Shown: positions 1-8,063 of the stretch, one piece after another | How positions within the stretch are numbered: position 1 is the first letter of the stretch | How the letters are laid out: each line of letters begins with the position of its first letter | Assembly: GCA_019234815.1 (NCBI GenBank) | Contig: JAFALA010000079.1 | Location: 1 to 64,000, forward strand | Direction: 5' to 3' | Length of the DNA stretch: 64,000 nt | DNA from: Burkholderiaceae bacterium | GTDB lineage: Bacteria > Pseudomonadota > Gammaproteobacteria > Burkholderiales > Burkholderiaceae_C | Notes under the pieces: generated by a model | The model's database searches: none | Seen by the model: only the letters and a program-made list of their open reading frames with translations | Told to the model about the DNA's origin: nothing | Translations under genes and position numbers: made by a program

Positions 1-1563
1 GCCGATCTCTTCGGCGGCAAACGAAGGACCGATCACCTTGCCCGGCACGGGCTCGCCCGACAGCGTGGAGCCGTCCGAGCCGCCCAGGGTGACCTGGTAC
101 CACTCGCTGCCGTCCTTGTCGACGCCGAGGATGCCGATGTGGCCGCTGTGGTGGTGGCCGCAGGAATTGATGCAGCCGCTGATGTGCAGGTCGATGTCGC
201 CGATGTCGTAGAGCTCGTCGAGGTCCTGGAAACGCTCGGTGATGTCGGCCGCGACAGGCAGCGAGCGGGCATTGGCCAGCGCGCAGAAGTCGCCGCCGGG
301 GCAGGCGATCATGTCGGTCAGCAATCCGATGTTGGGGGTGGCGAAACCCTGCGCCTTGGCAGCGGCAAAGAGCGCGGGCAGGTCGGCTTCGCGCACCCAG
401 GGCAGCAGCAGGTTCTGGTCGTGCGTGACGCGCAGCTCGCCCTGGCTGAACTGGTCGGACAACGCGGCGGCAGCTTCCATCTGCGCGTCGGTCGCGTCGC
501 CGGGCGGCAGGCCGATGCGCTTGAGCGACAGCGTCACCGCACGGTAGCCGCTGACGCGGTGCGCATGCACATTGCGCTGCAGCCAGCGGCGGTAGGCCTG
601 GCTACTGGCGTCCTGCGGCGCCGCAGCGACGATGTCGGTGGCGGCACTGGGTTGCACGCCAGCAGGCACGACGAAGCTGGCCGCCACGCGGTCGAGTTCG
701 GCCTGCGGGATCAGGTGTTCGTGGCCTGCGGGATCGTCCTGCAGGATCTTGCGGAATTCCTCGTCGACGGCATCGAAGAACTTCTGGCCTTCGGCCTTGA
801 CGAGGATCTTGATGCGCGCCTTGTACATGTTGTCGCGACGGCCGTAGCGGTTGTAGACGCGCACGATGGCCTCGATGTAGACGAGGATCTGCTGCCAGGG
901 CAGGAATTCGTTGATGACCTGGCCGATCACCGGCGTGCGGCCCATGCCGCCGCCGACCAGCACCTTGAAGCCGATCTCGCCGGCTTCGTTCTTGATCAGA
1001 TGCAGGCCGATGTCGTGCCAGGCGATCGCGGCGCGGTCTTCCAGCGCGCCGGTGATCGCGATCTTGAACTTGCGCGGCAGGAAGGCGAACTCGGGGTGCA
1101 GCGTGCTCCACTGGCGCAGCACCTCGGCGTAGGGGCGCGGATCGATCAGCTCGTCGGCCGCGATGCCGGCCAGCGCGTCGCTGGTGATGTTGCGTATGCA
1201 GTTGCCGCTGGTCTGGATGCCGTGCATGTCGACGTCGGCGAGCAGGTCCATCACGTCGGCCGACTTGACCAGCGGGATCCAGTTGTACTGCAGGTTCTGG
1301 CGCGTCGTGAAGTGGCCGTAACCGCGGTCGTACTCGCGCGCGATGCGGGCCAGCTGGCGCAGCTGCCGGGAGTCCATCACGCCATAGGGCACGGCCACGC
1401 GAAGCATGGGCGCGTGGCGCTGCACATACCAGCCGTTCTGCAGTCGCAGCGGGCGGAATTCATCGTCGCTCAGGGTGCCAGCGAGGTTGCGCTCCAGCTG
1501 GTCACGGAACTGGGCTGCGCGCGCATGGACGAACTGGCGGTCGAAATCGGTGTACTGGTACAT
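1..1563 (-). CDS. cysI: Sulfite reductase hemoprotein (CysI-like), 3' end outside window
   Basis: Assimilatory sulfite reductase: six-electron reduction of sulfite to sulfide in cysteine synthesis, using siroheme coupled to a 4Fe-4S cluster. 521 residues are visible, starting MYQYTDFDRQF; the C-terminus lies beyond position 1. The four cluster ligands are present as C-x5-C (C421, C427 in CPGGDFC) and C-x3-C (C464, C468 in GCINSCGHHHSG). The HHH after the second pair is typical of the beta-proteobacterial form rather than the enteric NADPH-CysJ partner type. It lies 17 nt downstream of a TauE/SafE permease on the same strand, so the two are probably cotranscribed. A nitrite-reductase-like role is less likely but not excluded. 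Confidence 0.9.
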   Translation of the reverse strand, partial: MYQYTDFDRQFVHARAAQFRDQLERNLAGTLSDDEFRPLRLQNGWYVQRHAPMLRVAVPYGVMDSRQLRQLARIAREYDRGYGHFTTRQNLQYNWIPLVKSADVMDLLADVDMHGIQTSGNCIRNITSDALAGIAADELIDPRPYAEVLRQWSTLHPEFAFLPRKFKIAITGALEDRAAIAWHDIGLHLIKNEAGEIGFKVLVGGGMGRTPVIGQVINEFLPWQQILVYIEAIVRVYNRYGRRDNMYKARIKILVKAEGQKFFDAVDEEFRKILQDDPAGHEHLIPQAELDRVAASFVVPAGVQPSAATDIVAAAPQDASSQAYRRWLQRNVHAHRVSGYRAVTLSLKRIGLPPGDATDAQMEAAAALSDQFSQGELRVTHDQNLLLPWVREADLPALFAAAKAQGFATPNIGLLTDMIACPGGDFCALANARSLPVAADITERFQDLDELYDIGDIDLHISGCINSCGHHHSGHIGILGVDKDGSEWYQVTLGGSDGSTLSGEPVPGKVIGPSFAAEEIG

Positions 1564-1580
1564 GGATAAACAGCGAAGGT

Positions 1581-2348
1581 TCAGTGAATGACTTTCCAGC
1601 CCGCCGTGATCAGGGACAGGCAGAGTAGCGTGCGAATGACCCGGTCGGGCAGGCGTCGGGTCAGGTGGGCGCCCAGCCAGATGCCGGGCAGCGAGCCGAT
1701 GACCAGGGAGGCCAGCAAGGTCCAGTCGACATTGCCCATGGCGGCGTGTCCGATGCCGGCCACCAGCGTCAAGGGCACGGCGTGGGCAATGTCGCTGCCG
1801 ACGATGTAGCGCGACTCCAGGCGCGGATAGATCAGCAGGATCAGCGTGGCGCCGATGGCGCCGGCCCCGATCGATGAAAGTGAAACCAGCACGCCGAGGA
1901 TCAACCCTGACAGCACGGTCAGCGCGGCCTTGCGCGATTCAGGAATCCAGCGCTCGAGCCGCAGGCCGATCCGGTTCCACGATTGCTTGAAGGCTACCAC
2001 CACGGCCGTCAGCAGCAGGGCGATGCCAAGCGAGAAGGTCAGCGTGCCGGAACCGGATTTGTTATACCCGAAGTGCTGCATCAGCAGCACGGTGACGATG
2101 CTGGCGGGGATGCTGCCCGATAGCAGCAAGCGCGTGATGCGCCACTTGACATGGCCATGGCGCGCGTGCGCGACCGACCCCGAAACTTTGGTGAGTGCAG
2201 CAAACCACAGGTCCGTGCCGATCGCGATGGCCGGGTTGAGCTTGTAGACCGTCAGCAGCAGCGGCGTCATCAGCGAGCCTCCACCCACGCCGGTGATCCC
2301 GACGATGGCGCCCACGCCAAATCCACTCCCGATCGCAGTCCAGTCCAC
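1581..2348 (-). CDS. TauE/SafE (TSUP) family membrane permease
   Basis: Predicted inner-membrane transporter of the TSUP family, 255 aa, many members of which move sulfur anions such as sulfite or sulfoacetate. The family signature GITGVGGGSLMTPLL is near the N-terminus (about residues 18-32), and a second VSLSSIGAGAIGATL repeat begins the second half. The start is GTG at 2348, preceded by AAGGGGACGAG. Placement directly upstream of cysI suggests uptake or export of a sulfur intermediate, probably sulfite, to balance sulfite reductase. The substrate is inferred from the neighbour only. Confidence 0.85.
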   Translation of the reverse strand: MDWTAIGSGFGVGAIVGITGVGGGSLMTPLLLTVYKLNPAIAIGTDLWFAALTKVSGSVAHARHGHVKWRITRLLLSGSIPASIVTVLLMQHFGYNKSGSGTLTFSLGIALLLTAVVVAFKQSWNRIGLRLERWIPESRKAALTVLSGLILGVLVSLSSIGAGAIGATLILLIYPRLESRYIVGSDIAHAVPLTLVAGIGHAAMGNVDWTLLASLVIGSLPGIWLGAHLTRRLPDRVIRTLLCLSLITAGWKVIH

Positions 2349-2475
2349 TCTCGTCCCCTTGCTTGCGGCTCCCCTTGGTAGAGACCCTAGGGGATGAACT
2401 TTATGCAGTATTTGTATATGTTAAAACTAATAAATGGTAGGTTGCTTATATTTGAATTTGAATATGCGCGACTCG
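2349..2475 (-). promoter_or_regulatory. AT-rich promoter island upstream of TauE-cysI
   Basis: About 70 bases (2395-2465) are strikingly AT-rich against the GC-rich background, with runs of TTAA, ATATT and AATTTGAATTTG. On the minus strand this lies just upstream of the TauE start and downstream of ybiB. A sulfur-regulated promoter for the permease-cysI unit is the natural reading. CysB sites are degenerate and AT-rich, so no exact site is claimed. Confidence 0.4.
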
Positions 2476-3414
2476 TCAATCGCGGGCCAGCCTGACCAAG
2501 GCCTGGACCTGCTCCTGAATGCGGGGCGGCACCGGTGACTGTCCGGCCAGGATGGCTTTGATGTACTCAGCGTTGGCCTCTGGGGCGCAGGCATCCGACA
2601 GCGGCCAGTCCAGGTCTTCGCCATCGACCGGATGCAAGTCCAGCCGCACGCCGCGGTCAAAGGCGGCCAGGAATGAGCGTCGGCGCAAGTGCGCGTAGGG
2701 CTCGCCTTCGCTGGCGCGCATCAGCAAGGCGCGGCCATGGTCTTGCGTGAGGGGCGCGAGCGCGCTGGCCATGCTGCTGAGGTATTCGGGATGGGTCACG
2801 GCGACGACGCGCACGCTGCGCCCGGGCGCCGGGTCCAATAATTTGGCGATGCTGTGCGCGCTGTTGCGCACCCCTAGGCGTGGGCGCAGGGCCATCAGGG
2901 CGTCCAGCCCGGGGTTGAGTTGCGACAGCGCCAGCACGGCGACGTGGCGCTCACGCAAGTCCTGGCCAGCGAGGAACAAGCTGCCTGCCTGAGATAGCCC
3001 CAGTGCGTCGAGCACGTCGATGGGGTTCTCCCGGGCCTCGAAATCGTGCCGTCCATGGACCAGGACCGGGACCCTTTCGCGCGCCAGCATCAAGGCCACC
3101 AGCGGAACCAGATTGGCCTGCTTGCGCGCGCCGTTGAAGCTGGGCAGGACGACCAGCCTGGGCGTTGCGTCGTCATCGCCCCAACGCAATACCTGAGTGC
3201 GCGCCTGCATGGCCGCGCAGAAGCCCAGGGTCTCTTCAAGACTTTCCCCCTTGATGCGCAGCGACAGCAGGATGGCGCCGAGTTCCAGTGGAGGAACCTG
3301 ACCATCCAGCATGGCACCAAACAGGGATTCCGCCACTTCGCGGGGCAAGCTGCGGGCGCCGCGGGCGCCGCGGCCGATGTCCTTGATCATGGAGGCAAAG
3401 GAGGGCGAGGACAT
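2476..3414 (-). CDS. ybiB: YbiB-like protein (TrpD2 / glycosyltransferase family 3 fold)
   Basis: 312 aa, starting MSSPSFASMIKDIGRGARGA, with AAGAAAC and GGAAAG upstream; an in-frame N-terminal extension to 3672 lacks support. The fold follows anthranilate phosphoribosyltransferase: an N-terminal helical domain with ARSLPREVAESLFGAMLDG, then a domain with LPSFNGARKQANLVPL and RLGVRNSAHSIAKLLDP (about residues 90-220). TrpD's PRPP-binding glycine motif is not kept in standard form. E. coli YbiB, the best-known relative, binds nucleic acid without substrate specificity and is LexA-controlled. It is not part of a trp operon here; it precedes the sulfur genes. Confidence 0.75.
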   Translation of the reverse strand: MSSPSFASMIKDIGRGARGARSLPREVAESLFGAMLDGQVPPLELGAILLSLRIKGESLEETLGFCAAMQARTQVLRWGDDDATPRLVVLPSFNGARKQANLVPLVALMLARERVPVLVHGRHDFEARENPIDVLDALGLSQAGSLFLAGQDLRERHVAVLALSQLNPGLDALMALRPRLGVRNSAHSIAKLLDPAPGRSVRVVAVTHPEYLSSMASALAPLTQDHGRALLMRASEGEPYAHLRRRSFLAAFDRGVRLDLHPVDGEDLDWPLSDACAPEANAEYIKAILAGQSPVPPRIQEQVQALVRLARD

Positions 3415-3787
3415 GAGCGGTTTCTTTCCAAGAAGACTTGAGTTTGTTCGAATATTTTGCGCGCAAGTTTTTTCTTCGGACGTATTGGCTTGAGCGGCCA
3501 TTGGCGCGATGATCCGAATAACAGATTGGGCGACTACCGCATCAACCAGGAGACGCCCCGTCTGTTGACAAAGCGCCGCTGGGACGAGGGCCGATTTTGG
3601 CTTGAACCTCGATTCCATGCGCTTACTTCGGCGGGGTTGTTGGAAGTTCTGATTTGGATTGGAGCGATGCAATGCTGGAGTCGAGGATTGTTGGGATACG
3701 GAGGTCCGTTCAAACGGGAAAGAAGAGCTGTCACGTGGCAGTACACTGCGCAGCGCAGGGAGTTACCAAAGCAGTATTGGGGTACTC
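3415..3787. other. Intergenic region between ybiB and hypothetical gene
   Basis: 373 bases with no convincing gene, holding the divergent control region for ybiB (minus) and the small gene at 3788 (plus). A short palindrome CTGCGC-a-GCGCAG lies at 3746-3758, 30 bases before the plus-strand start. I see no terminator or RNA gene. Confidence 0.5.
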
Positions 3788-4315
3788 ATGAAAAGCAGAG
3801 ATGTTGTCATATATACCGGGGAACAATTCGTTGTTCCGCAAGGCGTACAGCGAATTGACTCGCGCTCTACACATGGGTGGCAGTTGCGATACGGGGGTAC
3901 CAAGTTCTATTCGGACAGCAAGTTCGAGGGCGGCCCGTCGGGCGCCCTGACCGCGGCCAGCAAGGAGCTGGTCAAGCGCATTGCCAAGCTGCCGGCGCCC
4001 ACGCGCCTGAAGCCAGAGCGCAATGCCAACAAGACCAGCGAGTTGCCAGTGGGCATTTCAGGACCTATCGTGCGTCAGCGCCGAGGCGCATTGCGCGACT
4101 GCAGCTTCACGGTCCTGCTGCCCCGCTTCGGTGAGCCGGCACGCCGACGCAGCGTCTACATTGCGTCGGAGACGACCTACACGGTAGAACGTTACACGCA
4201 GGCGCTGGAGAAGGCGATCGAGTTGCGCAACGAGGCCGAAGAGGCCTACAAGCGGGCCGCCACGGCGGCCAAGCGCAAGGCGGCCAAGAGCTGGAAGCAG
4301 GAGCAAGGCCTGTAG
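3788..4315 (+). CDS. Hypothetical protein, AP2-like beta-strand/helix modules
   Basis: 175 aa, starting MKSRDVVIYTGEQFVVPQGV, with TTGGGG six bases upstream. Not a family I can name with certainty. GWQLRYGGTKFYSDSKFEGG followed by an alanine-rich helix (residues about 27-65), and later CSFTVLLPRFGE...SVYIASETTYTVERYTQALEKAIELR, look like two beta-hairpin-plus-helix units resembling AP2/integrase-type DNA-binding modules. The tail is a lysine/alanine-rich helix ending in KRKAAKSWKQEQG. Basic composition favours nucleic-acid binding. No operon partner: ybiB diverges and the next gene is on the other strand. Confidence 0.6.
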   Translation: MKSRDVVIYTGEQFVVPQGVQRIDSRSTHGWQLRYGGTKFYSDSKFEGGPSGALTAASKELVKRIAKLPAPTRLKPERNANKTSELPVGISGPIVRQRRGALRDCSFTVLLPRFGEPARRRSVYIASETTYTVERYTQALEKAIELRNEAEEAYKRAATAAKRKAAKSWKQEQGL

Positions 4316-4378
4316 TCGACGGCGCCGCGGCTGCGGATGCAGCGCCCGGTTGCCCCTCTCGCCATGGCCGCGCTGGCT

Positions 4379-5419
4379 TCAGGCGGCTTGGCGGATCCCT
4401 GCGCTCAGGTTCAGCTGACCGAACAGGTCTTTCGGATTAGCCAGACTTGGCACCAGGCTGATGGACTGCCCCAGATTCAGCGCCTGGGCCTGATCGCGCA
4501 GGAAGCGCAGGACCGAGAAGTCCTCGAGCGCGAATCCCACCGAGTCGAAAACCGTCACCTGCCGGACGTCATCGCGTCCGCCGGAAAGCCCAGCCAGCAC
4601 GCGCCAGAACTCGGTCACGGCAAAGTCAGCCGGCATCTGCTGCACATCGCCTTCGATGCGCGATTGAGGCTCGTACTCCACGAACACTTTGGACATGCCC
4701 AGCACATCGCGGTGCAGTTCGGTCTTGCCCGGGCAATCGCCACCGACGCCGTTGATGTGCATGCCGGGCTCGATCATCTCCGGGGTCAGGATGGTCGCGT
4801 TGGTCTTGTCGGCCGTCACAGTGGTGACGATGTCGGCGCCTTGCACCGCCTCGGCGCAGGAGCGGCAGACCTGGAGGCGCAGGCCGGGCACTTGGCTCAA
4901 ATGGCTGACCAGCTTGTCCGTGGCTTGCGCATCGATGTCGTACAGGCGCAGCTCGTCAATGCCCAGCAGGTGATGGAAAGCCAGTGCCTGGAATTCGCTC
5001 TGAGCGCCGTTGCCGATCAAGGCCATGCTGCGCGAGCCCGGGCGGGCCAGGCGGCGGGCGACCATGGCCGAGGTGGCCGCCGTGCGCATGGCCGTGCTCA
5101 GGGTCAGTTCGGACAGGAACTCGGGCGTGCCCGTGGCCACGCTGGCCAGCAGGCCGAAGGCCATCACGGTGGGCAGACCCACGCGGGTGTTCTTGGGGTG
5201 GCCGTTGACGTACTTGAAGCTGTACAGCTCGGCGTCCGCGATCGGCATCAATTCGATCACGCCGTCGGCCGAGTGGCTGGCCACTCGTGCCGTCTTGTCG
5301 AACTCCGGCCATCGCAGGAAGTCCGATTCCAGGTAGGCCACCAGTTCCGCGTTCAGGCGTGCCATGCCGAGGTGACGGGCAATATGGGCCACGTCGTGGG
5401 TGGTCAGCAGGGTGGTCAT
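4379..5419 (-). CDS. Ornithine cyclodeaminase family protein
   Basis: 346 aa, the full length of the OCD/mu-crystallin family, NAD-dependent enzymes that convert L-ornithine to L-proline and ammonia, or reduce cyclic imino acids. The dinucleotide fold has SMALIGNGAQSEFQALAF (about residues 131-148), and the active-site regions ELMPIADAELYSFKYVNGHPKN and GVGGDCPGKTEL are intact. GGAGAC sits six bases before the ATG. It is divergent from an Lrp/AsnC gene, the usual arrangement when an amino-acid-responsive regulator controls a catabolic enzyme. Substrate (ornithine versus another amino acid) is inferred from the family. Confidence 0.88.
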   Translation of the reverse strand: MTTLLTTHDVAHIARHLGMARLNAELVAYLESDFLRWPEFDKTARVASHSADGVIELMPIADAELYSFKYVNGHPKNTRVGLPTVMAFGLLASVATGTPEFLSELTLSTAMRTAATSAMVARRLARPGSRSMALIGNGAQSEFQALAFHHLLGIDELRLYDIDAQATDKLVSHLSQVPGLRLQVCRSCAEAVQGADIVTTVTADKTNATILTPEMIEPGMHINGVGGDCPGKTELHRDVLGMSKVFVEYEPQSRIEGDVQQMPADFAVTEFWRVLAGLSGGRDDVRQVTVFDSVGFALEDFSVLRFLRDQAQALNLGQSISLVPSLANPKDLFGQLNLSAGIRQAA

Positions 5420-5529
5420 GACAGTCTCCAGATTTGATCTTCAGTTTGGCTCAAGGCCCTTGGACCTGATTCTTCTCAACTGTGATGTCAAGCGGAAGCG
5501 CAATGATTGATTGAAAACTAGTCATAAAC

Positions 5530-5566
5530 TGTCAAAATGGCAATTGAAATTGTCAAAACGTCAATT
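5530..5566. promoter_or_regulatory. Tandem direct repeat in the OCD/Lrp divergent promoter
   Basis: Two copies of TGTCAAAA-N3-CAATT start at 5530 and 5551, exactly 21 bases apart (two helical turns), in the 180-base gap between the cyclodeaminase and the Lrp/AsnC gene. The spacing puts both on one DNA face, as expected for an oligomeric Lrp-type regulator. That the neighbouring Lrp binds it is inferred. Confidence 0.5.
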
Positions 5567-5599
5567 CGTGTGTGAGCAACTTCATAGAAAGCGTCGTTG

Positions 5600-6025
5600 A
5601 TGGACACCTTGGATCAACAGCTGATGGCCTTGCTGCGGCAGGATGCGCGCGCGTCGGTGGCGACCTTGGCGCTCAAGCTCAAGGTGTCGCGCGGCACGGT
5701 GAGCAACCGGATCGCCAGGCTGGAGGACGCCGGCGTGATCGTCGGCTACACGGTCAAGCTGCGCCCGGATGCGGCGCCGAACATGATCACCGCCTGGACC
5801 AGCATCGCCGTCGAGGGCAACAAGACGCGCGAGGTGATCGCCATCCTGCTGGGCGAACCGGGAGTGTCGGCGCTGCATGACACCAACGGCCGCTGGGACC
5901 TGCTGGCCGAACTCAAGGCCGGGTCGCTGAACGAATTGGCCGAGGTGCTGGAGCGCTTGCGTCTGATCAAGGGCATAGGCGCGACCGAGACCAGCATCCA
6001 TCTGCAGACTTACAAATTGTCTTGA
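5600..6025 (+). CDS. Lrp/AsnC family transcriptional regulator
   Basis: 141 aa from ATG at 5600; a TTG lies one codon earlier and cannot be excluded. Domains: N-terminal winged helix-turn-helix (about residues 1-60; ASVATLALKLKVSRGTVSNRIARLEDAGVI) and a C-terminal RAM ligand-binding domain (about 65-140; GRWDLLAELKAGSLNEL and a closing beta strand). It probably regulates the divergent ornithine cyclodeaminase, responding to ornithine or a related amino acid, and itself. A strong terminator begins 76 bases after the stop, inside the next ORF. Confidence 0.88.
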   Translation: MDTLDQQLMALLRQDARASVATLALKLKVSRGTVSNRIARLEDAGVIVGYTVKLRPDAAPNMITAWTSIAVEGNKTREVIAILLGEPGVSALHDTNGRWDLLAELKAGSLNELAEVLERLRLIKGIGATETSIHLQTYKLS

Positions 6026-6068
6026 TCGGCCAGCGGCCTCTCTGCACGCACTCTTTAAAATCCAGCCC

Positions 6069-7082
6069 ATGAGATGTTCATCCGGGATTTGGAATTGCCG
6101 TGCCGACGCCAAGCGTCGGCTTTTTTCTTGCCTCGCCTTGTTCACGGTGCTGAGCCTGGTCGCCTGCGCAAGCGGGCCCCGGCCCGCGGCGCCGCTGGCG
6201 GCGAGCGCAGCCAGCAGCCCGAGTAGCCCGCTCCCGCAAGCCAGCGCGCCGGCCGAAAGTCAGCCGGACAAGGCGGCCGAGCCGCCTGTCGTCAAGGCGC
6301 TTGCACGGCCGCCGCGAATCGGCCTGGCGCTTGGCGGCGGTGCCGCGCGGGGCTTTGCCCACATCGGCGTGATCGAGGTGCTGGAAGAGCAGGGCATCAA
6401 GGTCGACCTGGTGGCGGGCACCTCGGCCGGCAGCTTCGTGGCCTCGCTCTATGCCTCGGGCCGCAATGGCAAGGAGCTGGCGTTGCTGGCCGAGCACATG
6501 GACGAAGGCGCCATCACCGACTGGACCTTTCCCAGTCGCGGTCTGATCCGTGGCGAGGCCCTGGCCCGTTATGTGCGCGAAAAGACCGGCGGCAAGCTGA
6601 TCGAACAGATGAGGGTGCCGCTGGGCATCGTGGCCACCGACCTGGCGGACGGTTCGCCCATCCTGTTCCGCACCGGCGACACGGGAGCCGCGGTGCGCGC
6701 CTCGAGCTCGGTGCCTGCGGTATTCGAACCGGTTCGCATCGGGCAGCACGAGTATGTCGATGGCGGCTTGGTCGCCCCGGTGCCGGTGCGCTTTGCCCGG
6801 CAGATGGGGGCTGAGCTGGTGATCGCGGTGGACATCTCCGAGCCGCCGGATGGCAAGCCACCGGGCGACGCCATGCGCATGCTGCTGCAGACCTTTTCCA
6901 TCATGGGGCGCTCGATCAACAACTTTGAGCTGCGCGACGCCGACGTGGTGATCCGCCCGCGCCTCGAGGGCGTGGGCAGTGCCGACTTTGCGGCGCGCCG
7001 GCGCAGCATCCAGGCGGGGCGCGATGCCGCCACGGCCATGCTGCCGCAGCTCAGGCAGCGGATGGCCGCCTTGTCGCGCTGA
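6069..7082 (+). CDS. Patatin-like phospholipase, predicted lipoprotein
   Basis: 337 aa. A signal peptide with a basic n-region (KRR, residues 15-17) and a lipobox ending at C33 (SLVAC) predicts a lipidated envelope protein; an Ala/Pro/Ser-rich linker spans residues 35-75. The patatin domain has the oxyanion motif GGGAARG (about 90-96), nucleophile elbow GTSAG (S120) and catalytic Asp in DGG (D232), so the Ser-Asp dyad is complete. Family members hydrolyse acyl esters of phospholipids, as in the bacterial RssA/NTE-like group. The start is uncertain: no clear ribosome site, and an intrinsic terminator is embedded just after it. A later TTG at 6138 would remove the basic n-region. Confidence 0.85.
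   Translation: MRCSSGIWNCRADAKRRLFSCLALFTVLSLVACASGPRPAAPLAASAASSPSSPLPQASAPAESQPDKAAEPPVVKALARPPRIGLALGGGAARGFAHIGVIEVLEEQGIKVDLVAGTSAGSFVASLYASGRNGKELALLAEHMDEGAITDWTFPSRGLIRGEALARYVREKTGGKLIEQMRVPLGIVATDLADGSPILFRTGDTGAAVRASSSVPAVFEPVRIGQHEYVDGGLVAPVPVRFARQMGAELVIAVDISEPPDGKPPGDAMRMLLQTFSIMGRSINNFELRDADVVIRPRLEGVGSADFAARRRSIQAGRDAATAMLPQLRQRMAALSR
6102..6126 (+). terminator. Intrinsic terminator inside the 5' end of the patatin ORF
   Basis: Perfect 8-bp stem GCCGACGC / GCGTCGGC with a 3-base loop (CAA), followed at once by six T. It lies 76 bases after the Lrp stop but 33 bases after the predicted ATG of the downstream patatin-like lipoprotein. Confidence 0.75.
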
Positions 7083-7103
7083 ATTTCGCGCTGAAGCAGG
7101 GCA

Positions 7104-7130
7104 GAAAAAAAGCCCGGCAGAGCCGGGCTT
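7104..7130 (-). terminator. Intrinsic terminator of phasin gene
   Basis: Nine-bp stem AAGCCCGGC / GCCGGGCTT with loop AGA. The A run at 7104-7110 is on the side that gives a U tract for minus-strand transcripts, so it terminates phaP. The plus-strand patatin gene has no T run after the stem. Confidence 0.75.
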
Positions 7131-7183
7131 GAAGGGTACTTTGAAGGCCTACGCCTTGACAGGTACCGAGGAGACAATCGGTC

Positions 7184-7741
7184 TTAGGCGGCAGCGCGCT
7201 TGGTGGCGCGGGCAGCGGTCTGGGAGGCCTTGACGGCGGTGTTGGTCACGGCCTGGATGTTGGCTTCGGTCACGTCAGCGGCTTGCTTGGCGGCCTTTTG
7301 CACGGTCTCGTAGGCGTTGTTGGCAGCGGCCAGGGCCGACTTCACCAGGGCCACGGCGTTTTCGGTGCCAGCCGGAGCATTCTTGGCGGCCGAGTCAACG
7401 ACGTTGTTGAACTTCTTTTGCGCGTCAGCGATCTGGGCTTCGGCCAGCTTGGCCACTTCGGCGTTGGTCGAGGTGGCGATGTCGTACAGGTGACGGCTGT
7501 AGGCGGTGGCCTTTTCTGCGCTGGGTTGCAGCAGCGAGGCTTGCAGGGCCAGCAGTTCCTGGGCGTCCTTCACCGACAGGGCGGCGTGCGCCGTTTCAGC
7601 CACTTCACCCAGGGCGGTCTTGGCCACTTGCAGGTTCAGTTCAACCAGCTTTTCCACGCCTTCAAAGGCCTTGTTCGTCAGGCCGAACAGGGTTTCGATA
7701 TTGGCCTTGTGTGCGGCGAGAATTTGTTCAGCAGTCAGCAT
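7184..7741 (-). CDS. phaP: Phasin, PHA granule-associated protein
   Basis: About 185 aa, Ala-rich and almost wholly helical, of the phasin_2 type ([37 protein letters not shown]). Phasins coat polyhydroxyalkanoate granules in the cytoplasm and set granule number and size. Two ATGs are adjacent; the inner one (7741) is six bases from AGGAG, the outer only three, so the inner is preferred. The C-terminus ends in a basic Ala/Lys/Arg tail ([14 protein letters not shown]). The PHA synthesis genes lie 30 kb away at 38.0-41.9 kb. The upstream region has a strong promoter and two palindromes matching the PhaR pattern. Confidence 0.92.
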   Translation of the reverse strand: MLTAEQILAAHKANIETLFGLTNKAFEGVEKLVELNLQVAKTALGEVAETAHAALSVKDAQELLALQASLLQPSAEKATAYSRHLYDIATSTNAEVAKLAEAQIADAQKKFNNVVDSAAKNAPAGTENAVALVKSALAAANNAYETVQKAAKQAADVTEANIQAVTNTAVKASQTAARATKRAAA

Positions 7742-7806
7742 CATGTGCTCCTAGTTACATATGCGGTTGCCCGCGGGGATTCCGAATGGATCTAGTTAAA
7801 GCAATT

Positions 7807-7823
7807 ATGTTGCACTGCAACAT
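7807..7823. promoter_or_regulatory. Palindromic operator candidate O1 upstream of phaP
   Basis: Perfect 8+1+8 palindrome ATGTTGCA-c-TGCAACAT located just downstream of the -10 box, around the likely transcription start of phaP. TTGCA-type dyads are the known recognition pattern of PhaR repressors, which leave DNA for nascent PHA granules. Assignment to PhaR is inference; no phaR gene is in the window. Confidence 0.6.
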
Positions 7824-7830
7824 GATCGCA

Positions 7831-7858
7831 AGTATACGGCGGCTGCCATTGAATGCAA
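7831..7858 (-). promoter_or_regulatory. Sigma-70 promoter of phaP
   Basis: On the minus strand: -35 TTGCAT (7858-7853), 16-base spacer, -10 TATACT (7836-7831). It lies between the two palindromes, about 90 bases before the phaP start. Confidence 0.6.
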
Positions 7859-7863
7859 GCAGT

Positions 7864-7884
7864 TTTTGTTGCGTTGCAGCAAAA
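7864..7884. promoter_or_regulatory. Palindromic operator candidate O2 upstream of phaP
   Basis: Imperfect palindrome TTTTGTTGCG-t-TGCAGCAAAA (8 of 10 positions symmetric), five bases upstream of the -35 box. Its core resembles O1, with centre-to-centre distance 59 bases, flanking the promoter on both sides. Confidence 0.5.
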
Positions 7885-8063
7885 TCCTTGCCCCATCAGG
7901 ATTTTTGATCGCGAAGGCTGTGGATGGACTTTGTCGAATCCCAGCATGGGCCCCCTGCGTGACAGGGGCATGAAAGGGCGCGGTACGATCATCCGTCCGT
8001 TTGTACCCATGTCGCACCCATGTCGGCCGCACCATGCGTGGCTCTTTCAGGAAGGATTGATTT

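Noticed and set aside
139-1569. 476-residue plus-strand frame opposite cysI
   Set aside because: The minus strand carries siroheme and 4Fe-4S motifs; the plus frame is an antisense shadow.
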